A stretch of 10,220 bases of DNA. Origin: Gammaproteobacteria bacterium (lineage in GTDB: Bacteria; Pseudomonadota; Gammaproteobacteria; Steroidobacterales; Steroidobacteraceae). The notes below the pieces were generated by a model. That model was not told the origin of the DNA. It saw only the letters and a list, made by a program, of their open reading frames with translations, and did not search any database. The position numbers and the translations under genes were made by a program. This document shows positions 5,364 through 10,220 of the stretch, piece after piece; within the stretch, counting starts at the first letter, position 1; every line of letters begins with the position of its first letter. Location: contig VBNP01000096.1 of NCBI GenBank assembly GCA_005877965.1, positions 1-10,220 of the forward strand, written 5' to 3'.

Positions 5364-5689
5364 GCGCACAAGAGACCCAGGTGCAGGAAACCCAGGCGCA
5401 GGATCCCGGGTCGCAGCAGCGCAGGGCGCCGGAAGCGAAGGGCGCACGCACGCTGACCGGTCGCGTGGTGAGCGACAAGATGCACAAGACGATCGCCGTC
5501 GAGATCGAGCGGCTGGTGAAGCATCCGACCTACGGCAAGTACATCCGCCGTACCACGAAGCTCCTGGCGCACGACGAGAACGGCACCTCGAAGGAAGGCG
5601 ACGTGGTGACCATCACCCCGTGCCGCCCCATGTCGCGGCGCAAGTCGTGGCGGCTGCTCGAGGTCGTGGAGAAGGCCGCGCGGCGCTGA
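5360..5689 (+). CDS. rpsQ: 30S ribosomal protein S17, with Gln-rich N-terminal extension
   Basis: S17 is an OB-fold protein that binds 16S rRNA early in 30S assembly. The core runs from about residue 29 to the end and shows RTLTGRVVSDKMHKTIAVE, KHPTYGKYIRRTTKL, AHDENG, GDVVTI and CRPMSRRKSWRLLEVVEKA. Total length is 109 against 84 in E. coli. The extra 24 or so N-terminal residues are Gln/Glu/Ala-rich and contain the repeat ETQVQ-ETQAQ. The start is supported by GGAGG at 5346-5350 and by the ATGA overlap with rpmC. In E. coli it is the last gene of the S10 operon; here rplN follows after only 36 nt. Confidence 0.98.
   Translation: MSAQETQVQETQAQDPGSQQRRAPEAKGARTLTGRVVSDKMHKTIAVEIERLVKHPTYGKYIRRTTKLLAHDENGTSKEGDVVTITPCRPMSRRKSWRLLEVVEKAARR
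5372..5401 (+). repeat. Two 15-bp in-frame tandem repeats at the rpsQ 5' end
   Basis: Bases 5372-5386 and 5387-5401 match at 13 of 15 positions and encode ETQVQ followed by ETQAQ. The two differences are transitions at third or second codon positions. This points to a recent duplication within the S17 N-terminal extension. Confidence 0.8.
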
Positions 5690-5725
5690 CCGCGTCCGCG
5701 CCGAGGCTGAAAGCAGGTTTGAATC

Positions 5726-6094
5726 ATGATCCAGTTGCGCACCATGCTGAATGCCGCTGACAACAGCGGCGCGCGCACTCTGATGTGCATCAAGGTGCTG
5801 GGCGGCACGCGCCGTCGTTACGCCAACGTGGGCGATGTCATCAAAGTGAGCGTCAAGGACGCCATCCCGCGCGGCAAGGTCAAGAAAGGCGAGGTGTATG
5901 ACGCGGTGGTGGTGCGTACCACGCGCGGCGTGCGCCGTGCGGACGGCTCGCTGATCCGTTTCGACGGCAACGCGGCGGTGCTGCTCACCAACAAGCTCGA
6001 GCCGATCGGCACCCGCATCTTCGGCCCGGTGACCCGCGAGCTGCGCAACCAGCAGTTCATGAAGATCATCTCCCTGGCACCGGAAGTACTGTAA
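5726..6094 (+). CDS. rplN: 50S ribosomal protein L14
   Basis: L14 is a beta-barrel protein at the subunit interface that contacts 16S helix 14 and binds the silencing factor RsfS. The 122-residue product has the usual length and signatures: MIQLRTMLNAADNSGAR, CIKVLGG, GDVIKVSVKDAIPRGKVKKG, VVVRTTRGVRR, GSLIRFDGNAAVLL and GTRIFGPVTRELR. It is the first gene of the spc operon in E. coli, where a promoter precedes it. Here the 36-nt gap from rpsQ shows no -35/-10 pair. An AGG near 5716 serves as a modest ribosome-binding site. The stop TAA shares its last A with the rplX ATG. Confidence 0.99.
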   Translation: MIQLRTMLNAADNSGARTLMCIKVLGGTRRRYANVGDVIKVSVKDAIPRGKVKKGEVYDAVVVRTTRGVRRADGSLIRFDGNAAVLLTNKLEPIGTRIFGPVTRELRNQQFMKIISLAPEVL

Positions 6095-6411
6095 TGAGGA
6101 AGATCCGCAAGGGCGATCAGGTGGTGGTGCTGTCCGGCCGTAACAAGGGCCGGCGCGGCGCGGTGATCCAGGTGCTCGCCGACGGGCGCGTGGTGGTGGA
6201 GAGCGTGAACATGGTGAAGAAGCACCAGAAGCCCAACCCGCAGGCCGGCAAGCAGGGCGGCATCATCGAGAAGGAGATGCCGCTGCCGGTGTCGAAGGTT
6301 GCCATCTGGAACCCGGGTGCCAAGAAGGGCGATCGCATCGGGATCAAGACGCTCGGCGACGGCAAGCGCGTGCGCTTCTTCAAGTCGAACGGAGAGATGC
6401 TCGATGTCTGA
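6094..6411 (+). CDS. rplX: 50S ribosomal protein L24
   Basis: L24 is an assembly-initiator protein of the 50S subunit that binds 23S domain I near the tunnel exit. The 105-residue product (E. coli 104) opens with a KOW motif (KGDQVVVLSGRNKGRRGAV), followed by VNMVKKHQKPNPQAGKQGGI and KVAIWNP. The ATG overlaps the rplN stop by one base, with GGAAG (6082-6086) 7 nt upstream. The 3' end overlaps the rplE start by 8 nt. Confidence 0.99.
   Translation: MRKIRKGDQVVVLSGRNKGRRGAVIQVLADGRVVVESVNMVKKHQKPNPQAGKQGGIIEKEMPLPVSKVAIWNPGAKKGDRIGIKTLGDGKRVRFFKSNGEMLDV
6391..6396 (+). promoter_or_regulatory. Shine-Dalgarno that fixes the rplE start
   Basis: GGAGAG lies inside rplX, 7 nt before the ATG at 6404. 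It supports initiation there, and so the 46-residue N-terminal extension of L5, over the longer in-frame reading from 6299 that would overlap most of the rplX 3' half. Confidence 0.8.
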
Positions 6412-7081
6412 GGTCGTTGCAGGCAAAGAAGGCGAAAAACAACGGGGCAAGCACAAGCCGGCCGATAAGCAGGCGGACACGGGCGCCGGCAAGCAGCCTG
6501 ACGCGAAGGCCGAGCGCGCGGCTCCCCAGCGGCCATCCGGCCCGGCGCGGCTGCACCAGTACTACCGCGAGCAGGTCGTTCCCCGCCTGCGCGCGGATCT
6601 GAAGATCGACAACGTCATGCAGGTGCCGCGCATCAGCAAGATCACGGTAAACATGGGCGTGGGCGAGGCGGTCGCCGACAAGAAGGTGATGGATGCGGCG
6701 CTCGCCGATCTCACCAAGATCACCGGGCAGAAGCCGCTGATCACCAAGTCGCGCAAGGCGATCGCGTCGTTCAAGATCCGGGCCGGGTTGGCCGTAGGCG
6801 CCAAGGTGACGCTGCGCGGGACTCGCATGTACGAGTTCCTCGACCGCCTCATCAACATCGCGATGCCACGCATCCGCGACTTCCGCGGCGTGTCGCCGCG
6901 CGCCTTCGACGGCCAGGGCAACTACACCCTGGGCGTGAAGGAGCAGATCATTTTCCCCGAAATCCAGTACGACCAGGTCGATCAGATCCGGGGCATGGAC
7001 ATCACCATCACTACGACGGCAAGAGATGACCGTCACGGCCGAGCGTTGCTCGAGGCATTCAACTTCCCGTTCCGGAAGTAA
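6404..7081 (+). CDS. rplE: 50S ribosomal protein L5, with Lys/Ala-rich N-terminal extension
   Basis: L5 binds 5S rRNA in the central protuberance and contacts P-site tRNA and S13. The product is 225 residues; the core from about residue 47 aligns with the entire E. coli L5 (179 residues): RLHQYYREQVV, MQVPRISKITVNMGVGEAVADKK, GQKPLITKSRKAIASFKIR, MPRIRDFRGVSPRAFDGQGNY, KEQIIFPEI and DITITTTA, ending AFNFPFRK. The first 46 residues are a hydrophilic, disordered-looking segment rich in Lys, Ala, Gln, Asp and Pro. The start is supported by GGAGAG 7 nt upstream; no ATG, and no other convincing start, lies nearer the core. In E. coli S8 represses the spc operon at this junction; I could not recognise its site here. 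Confidence 0.98.
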   Translation: MSEVVAGKEGEKQRGKHKPADKQADTGAGKQPDAKAERAAPQRPSGPARLHQYYREQVVPRLRADLKIDNVMQVPRISKITVNMGVGEAVADKKVMDAALADLTKITGQKPLITKSRKAIASFKIRAGLAVGAKVTLRGTRMYEFLDRLINIAMPRIRDFRGVSPRAFDGQGNYTLGVKEQIIFPEIQYDQVDQIRGMDITITTTARDDRHGRALLEAFNFPFRK

Positions 7082-7099
7082 CAGGAACCCAAAAAGTCT

Positions 7100-7405
7100 A
7101 TGGCGAAGACGAGCATGGTCGAGCGCGAGAAGCGTCGCGCCGGGATCGTGAAAAAATACGCGCTGAAGCGCGCCAAGCTCAAGGAGCTGATCCGCAGCCC
7201 CAAGAGCTCGCCCGAGCAGCGCGTGGCGGCGCAGGCGCAGCTGCAGGCGCAACCGCGCGATGCGAGTGCGTCGCGGCAGCGCAAGCGTTGCGGCATTACC
7301 GGCCGCTCGCGCGGCGTGTACCGCAAGTTCGGCCTCTCGAGGGTGAAGATCCGCGAGGTCGCCAGCCGTGGTGAGATTCCCGGTCTCGCCAAGGCGAGCT
7401 GGTGA
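7100..7405 (+). CDS. rpsN: 30S ribosomal protein S14, zinc-independent form
   Basis: S14 is a late-assembling protein of the 30S head. The 101-residue product has the same length as E. coli S14 and begins MAKTSMVEREKRRAGIVKKY. The C-terminal half shows PRDASASRQRKRCGITGRSRG, KFGLSRVKIREVASRGEIPGL and KASW. Only one cysteine remains, so the two CxxC pairs of the short zinc-binding form are absent; this is the long 'C-minus' type. The ATG is 18 nt after rplE, with AGGA at 7083-7086, a rather long spacing. Confidence 0.99.
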   Translation: MAKTSMVEREKRRAGIVKKYALKRAKLKELIRSPKSSPEQRVAAQAQLQAQPRDASASRQRKRCGITGRSRGVYRKFGLSRVKIREVASRGEIPGLAKASW

Positions 7406-7415
7406 GGGGCGCCGC

Positions 7416-7811
7416 ATGAGCATGACCGACCCCATTGCCGATCTGTTGACGCGCATCCGCAACGGCCAGACCGCGGGCAAGAGCGAAGTGCAGCTCGCGT
7501 CCTCGCGCCTGAAGACCGCCATCGTCAAGGTGCTGAAGGACGAGGGCTACATAGCCGACTTCCGCCTCGATGCCGACAGCGGCAAGCCGCGGCTCACGAT
7601 CGGCCTGAAGTACTTCGAAGGCCGGCCCGTCATCGACCGCCTGGAGCGTGTCAGCCGCCCCGGACTGCGGATCTACCGCGGCAAGGATCAGCTGCCGAAG
7701 GTCCTGGGCGGCATGGGCACGGTGATCGTCTCCACGCCCAAGGGTGTGATGACCGACAAGCAGGCGCGCTCGATCGGACAGGGCGGTGAGGTCCTGTGCA
7801 TCGTCGCCTGA
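7416..7811 (+). CDS. rpsH: 30S ribosomal protein S8
   Basis: S8 binds 16S helix 21 and is central to platform assembly; in E. coli it also represses the spc operon. The 131-residue product (E. coli 130) starts MSMTDPIADLLTRIRNGQ, which selects the ATG at 7416 over the upstream in-frame ATG at 7368 inside rpsN. GAGG (7404-7407) lies 8 nt upstream. Further signatures are KTAIVKVLKDEGYIADF, RVSRPGLRIY, QLPKVLGGMGTVIVSTPKGVMTD and the C-terminal GGEVLCIVA. It lies 10 nt after rpsN. Confidence 0.99.
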   Translation: MSMTDPIADLLTRIRNGQTAGKSEVQLASSRLKTAIVKVLKDEGYIADFRLDADSGKPRLTIGLKYFEGRPVIDRLERVSRPGLRIYRGKDQLPKVLGGMGTVIVSTPKGVMTDKQARSIGQGGEVLCIVA

Positions 7812-7841
7812 CGGCAGCGCCCTCACTTAAGAACAGCCATC

Positions 7842-8372
7842 ATGTCGAGAATCGCCAAAGCTCCGGTCGACTTGCCTGCGGGTGTGACCGCGACTATCGC
7901 CGCGGACGCGGTGACCATCAAGGGCGCCAAGGGTTCGCTGAGCCTGTCGCTCAGCAGCGGGGTGTCGGTGGTGCAGACCGAAAAGAAGCTGCAGATCAAG
8001 TTCTCGGAAGCGGGACTGACGCGCATGCGCGCCGGCGCCACGCGCGCGCACCTGGCCAACATGGTGCGCGGCGTCACGCGCGGCTACGAGAAGAAGCTCG
8101 AGCTGGTGGGCGTGGGCTTTCGCGCCCAGCTGCAGGGCAAGAACCTGAACCTGACACTCGGCTTCTCGCATCCGGTGAACGTGGCGATCCCGGAAGGGAT
8201 CAGCATCGAGACTCCGACCCAGACCGAGATCGTGGTGAAGGGCATCGATCGGCAGAAAGTCGGCCAGGTGGCCGCCGAGATCCGCGGCATTCGTCCGCCC
8301 GAGCCCTACAAGGGCAAGGGCGTGCGCTACGCCAATGAGCAGATCACCCTCAAGGAGGGCAAGAAGAAGTGA
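7842..8372 (+). CDS. rplF: 50S ribosomal protein L6
   Basis: L6 lies near the sarcin-ricin loop and the factor-binding site. It is built of two similar domains, as in the family. The 176-residue product (E. coli 177) begins MSRIAKAPVDLPAGV and contains ARATRAHLANMV-type helix residues, GYEKKLELVGVGFRAQ, LGFSHPV, IDRQKVGQVAAEIRGIRPPEPYKGKGVRY and a Lys-rich end. The 30-nt gap after rpsH has only a weak ribosome-binding site (AAGAA). The TGA overlaps the rplR GTG (GTGA, 8369-8372). Confidence 0.99.
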   Translation: MSRIAKAPVDLPAGVTATIAADAVTIKGAKGSLSLSLSSGVSVVQTEKKLQIKFSEAGLTRMRAGATRAHLANMVRGVTRGYEKKLELVGVGFRAQLQGKNLNLTLGFSHPVNVAIPEGISIETPTQTEIVVKGIDRQKVGQVAAEIRGIRPPEPYKGKGVRYANEQITLKEGKKK

Positions 8373-8728
8373 TCATCACCAAGAAACAGCGCCGGCTGCG
8401 ACGCGCCCTCAAGGCGCGCGCGCACATCCGCGCTCTGGCGATCGCGCGCCTCACCGTGCACCGCACGCCGCGGCACATTTACGCGCAGGTTACCGACCCG
8501 GTGGGCGCGAAGGTGATCGCCGTGGCCTCCACGCTGCAGGAAGCGGTGCGCCAGGGCCTGAAGAGCACCGGCAACGTCGAGGCTGCCAAGGCGGTGGGAC
8601 GTGCGATCGCCACGCGCGCCAAGGCTGCGGGGGTGAGCAAGGTCGCGTTCGACCGCTCCGGCTTCCAGTTCCACGGGCGCGTGAAGGCGCTCGCGGATGC
8701 GGCCCGCGAAGCGGGTCTCGAGTTCTAG
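8369..8728 (+). CDS. rplR: 50S ribosomal protein L18 (GTG start)
   Basis: L18 binds 5S rRNA and carries it into the central protuberance with L5. The 119-residue product (E. coli 117) has LTVHRTPRHIYAQV, ASTLQEAVRQGLKSTGN, AAKAVGRAIATRA, and VAFDRSGFQFHGRVKALADAAREAGL, diagnostic of the family. It starts at GTG 8369 within the rplF stop. A near-perfect Shine-Dalgarno, AAGGAGG (8352-8358), is 10 nt upstream inside rplF. It is the only gene with a visible start in the window not starting with ATG. Confidence 0.98.
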   Translation: MIITKKQRRLRRALKARAHIRALAIARLTVHRTPRHIYAQVTDPVGAKVIAVASTLQEAVRQGLKSTGNVEAAKAVGRAIATRAKAAGVSKVAFDRSGFQFHGRVKALADAAREAGLEF

Positions 8729-8743
8729 GCAGGTAACACACAC

Positions 8744-9250
8744 ATGGCGAGACCAGAAAAGGGCCAGTCGGCGGACGAGTTTGTAGAGAAACTCGTGGCC
8801 GTCAATCGCACCGCCAAGGTCGTCAAGGGCGGCCGGCAGTTCGGCTTCACCGCGCTCACCGTGGTGGGCGACGGTACCGGCCGCGTGGGCTATGGCTTCG
8901 GCAAGGCGCGCGAGGTGCCGGTGGCGATTTCCAAGGCGATGACCGCCGCGCGCAAGAACCTCATCAACGTCGCGCTGCGAAACGATTCGCTGCATTACGC
9001 GGTCACCGGAACGCATGGAGCCACACGCGTGTACATGCAGCCCGCCTCCGACGGTACCGGCGTCATCGCCGGCGGCGGCATGCGCGCGGTGCTCGAGTGC
9101 GCCGGCGTGCGCAACGTGCTCGCCAAGAGCTACGGCTCGCGCAACCCGATCAACGTGGTGCGCGCCACCATGAACGCGCTGGCGAAAATACGCTCGCCCG
9201 AGGAGATCGCGGCGAAGCGCGGCAAGAGTCTCGAAGAGATCACGGGCTGA
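8744..9250 (+). CDS. rpsE: 30S ribosomal protein S5
   Basis: S5 acts in decoding accuracy and mRNA unwinding at the 30S entry. The 168-residue product (E. coli 167) has the S5 double-stranded-RNA-binding domain with VVKGGRQFGFTALTVVGDG and GRVGYGFGKAREVP, and the C-terminal domain with GVIAGGGMRAVLECAGV, SYGSRNPINVVRAT and EEIAAKRGKS. The loop linked to spectinomycin binding (VKGGR) looks intact, suggesting an unaltered site. It is 15 nt after rplR, with AGGT upstream. Confidence 0.99.
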   Translation: MARPEKGQSADEFVEKLVAVNRTAKVVKGGRQFGFTALTVVGDGTGRVGYGFGKAREVPVAISKAMTAARKNLINVALRNDSLHYAVTGTHGATRVYMQPASDGTGVIAGGGMRAVLECAGVRNVLAKSYGSRNPINVVRATMNALAKIRSPEEIAAKRGKSLEEITG

Positions 9251-9255
9251 CGGCG

Positions 9256-9444
9256 ATGGCGGACAAACAACTGAAAGTGACCCTGGTGAGGAGCCTGCAC
9301 GGGCAGCTGAAGAACATCGCGGCCTCCGCGCGCGGCCTGGGGTTGCGCCGCATTCACCAGAGCGTATCCGTGGCGGTCACGCGTGAGAACCGCGGCATGA
9401 TTGCCGCCGCCGTGCACCTGCTACGCGTCGAGAAAGGCGCGTAA
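9256..9444 (+). CDS. rpmD: 50S ribosomal protein L30
   Basis: L30 is a small peripheral 50S protein. The 62-residue product (E. coli 59) reads MADKQLKVTLVRSLHG, then GLGLRRIHQSVSV and ENRGMIAAAVHLLRV. The ATG at 9256 is 5 nt after the rpsE stop and gives the expected N-terminus; the in-frame ATG at 9097 lies inside rpsE and would add unrelated residues. The ribosome-binding site is weak, so coupling to rpsE is likely. Confidence 0.97.
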   Translation: MADKQLKVTLVRSLHGQLKNIAASARGLGLRRIHQSVSVAVTRENRGMIAAAVHLLRVEKGA

Positions 9445-9448
9445 ACGT

Positions 9449-9883
9449 ATGCGACTCAACACACTCAGCCCCGCTCCCGGAAGCAAGCGCCGCGGTAAGC
9501 GCGTGGGGCGCGGCGCCTCCGCCGGCCAGGGCAAGACCTGCGGCCGCGGCACCAAGGGCCAGCGCGCGCGCAAGGGCGGCTACCACAAGGTCGGTTTCGA
9601 GGGCGGCCAGATGCCCCTGCAGCGGCGCATGCCGAAAGTCGGCTTCCGCTCGGCCATGAAGAGAAGCCGCGCCGAGGTACGGCTCTCGGAGCTCGCCAAG
9701 GTCGAAGGCGCGCTGGTGGATCTCGAGGCGCTGCTGAAGGCGGGTGTCGTGCCGCGGGGCACCGAGCGCGCCAAGGTGGTGCTCTCGGGTGCGCTTGCCA
9801 GGGCGGTGACGCTCAAGGGCGTGGCGGTGACCAAGGGCGCGCGCGCGGCGATCGAAGCCGCCGGCGGCAAGATCGAGGCCTGA
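9449..9883 (+). CDS. rplO: 50S ribosomal protein L15
   Basis: L15 is a late-assembling 50S protein with a long, Gly- and Lys-rich N-terminal extension buried in rRNA. The 144-residue product equals the E. coli length and starts MRLNTLSPAPGSKRRGKRVG. Further signatures are CGRGTKGQRARKGG, FEGGQMPLQRRMPKVGF and, at the end, VTKGARAAIEAAGGKIEA. The start at 9449 is chosen over an in-frame ATG at 9401 inside rpmD because MRLNTLSP is the family N-terminus. It lies 4 nt after rpmD. Confidence 0.99.
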   Translation: MRLNTLSPAPGSKRRGKRVGRGASAGQGKTCGRGTKGQRARKGGYHKVGFEGGQMPLQRRMPKVGFRSAMKRSRAEVRLSELAKVEGALVDLEALLKAGVVPRGTERAKVVLSGALARAVTLKGVAVTKGARAAIEAAGGKIEA

Positions 9884-9905
9884 AGAGCTACCCATCAGGA
9901 CAGGC

Positions 9906-10220
9906 ATGGCGAACACCAGCATCAGCAATCCGGCCGCCGCGTTCAGCGAAGCTGCCCGTTTCGGGGAGATTCGCAGCCGTTTCTTTTTCCTCATCGGCGC
10001 GCTGGTGGTCTACCGCATCGGCACCTTCATTCCCGTGCCGGGCGTGAATCCGGCGGAAGTGGCGCGCTTCTTCGGCGACCGCTCCAACACCATCCTCGGG
10101 ATCGTCAACATGTTCTCGGGCGGCGCGCTGTCGCGCCTGTCGATCTTCGCCATGGGCGTCATGCCGTACATTTCCGCCTCCATCATCATCCAGATGATGT
10201 CGATGGTGGTGCCGACGCTC
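9906..10220 (+). CDS. secY: Preprotein translocase subunit SecY, N-terminal part (partial)
   Basis: SecY forms the protein-conducting channel of the inner membrane with SecE and SecG. The 105 codons present, of roughly 440 in the family, run in frame to the window edge. They show a short cytoplasmic N-terminus, transmembrane segment 1 (about residues 25-40, FFFLIGALVVYRIGTFIPVPG), and the segment 2 plug region with NMFSGGALSRLSIFAMGVMPYISASIII. The ATG has AGGA (9897-9900) 5 nt upstream and is 22 nt after rplO. Linkage of secY to the spc block is the usual order in bacteria. Confidence 0.98.
   Translation, partial: MANTSISNPAAAFSEAARFGEIRSRFFFLIGALVVYRIGTFIPVPGVNPAEVARFFGDRSNTILGIVNMFSGGALSRLSIFAMGVMPYISASIIIQMMSMVVPTL

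Noticed and set aside
3523..5447. Minus-strand open frames opposite rplV-rpsC and rplP-rpmC
   Set aside because: Same reasoning: shadows of conserved + strand genes, no family signature.
6299..6403. Longer L5 start at 6299
   Set aside because: The added residues are an out-of-frame reading of rplX, rich in Ser/Arg; the ATG at 6404 has a good Shine-Dalgarno.
6380..6450. S8 repressor-binding site at the rplX/rplE junction, as in E. coli
   Set aside because: I could not recognise the helix-21-like motif by eye; the coding overlap and the L5 extension change this region.
6380..7528. Minus-strand open frame of 382 codons opposite rplE-rpsN
   Set aside because: Antisense to L5 and S14, His/Arg/Leu-rich composition, no motif.

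Overview
This window is a stretch of the universal ribosomal-protein supercluster, from the 3' end of tuf to the first third of secY. All genes are on the + strand in the order tuf'-rpsJ-rplC-rplD-rplW-rplB-rpsS-rplV-rpsC-rplP-rpmC-rpsQ-rplN-rplX-rplE-rpsN-rpsH-rplF-rplR-rpsE-rpmD-rplO-secY'. The DNA is GC-rich. The protein sequences read as gammaproteobacterial: S19 begins MPRSLKKGPF and has LGEFAPTRT near its end, L16 has the LAQRG...VSFGEFGLKA pattern, and S14 is the zinc-free long form. I cannot place it more closely than a high-GC, possibly deep-branching gammaproteobacterium.

Layout: (1) 1-491 is the end of the str-type operon, where tuf is followed after 6 nt by rpsJ. (2) 492-786 is the only sizeable non-coding region. 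It holds two overlapping, mutually exclusive hairpins just after rpsJ, then a near-consensus sigma-70 promoter (TTGATA, 17 nt, TATACT) with an rRNA-like GC discriminator, then about 210 nt of leader that can form several GC-rich helices before the rplC Shine-Dalgarno. (3) 787-5689 is the S10-type block, rplC to rpsQ. (4) 5726-9883 is the spc-type block, rplN to rplO. It is joined to the S10 block by only 36 nt with no visible promoter. (5) 9906-10220 is the start of secY, cut by the window end.

The genes encode parts of both ribosomal subunits, one elongation factor and the core of the Sec translocon. Spacing is tight: there are stop/start overlaps at rplD/rplW, rpmC/rpsQ, rplN/rplX, rplX/rplE and rplF/rplR. 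This suggests one long, translationally coupled mRNA driven mainly by the promoter upstream of rplC, so rpsJ seems to be expressed with tuf instead of leading the S10 operon as in E. coli.

Nothing here is an undescribed system. The points worth a second look are the promoter/hairpin/leader region between rpsJ and rplC, and low-complexity terminal extensions on four ribosomal proteins (L3 C-terminus, S3 C-terminus, S17 N-terminus, L5 N-terminus). Two of these carry short in-frame tandem repeats. Protein identities come from recalled family sequences; no database search was run.
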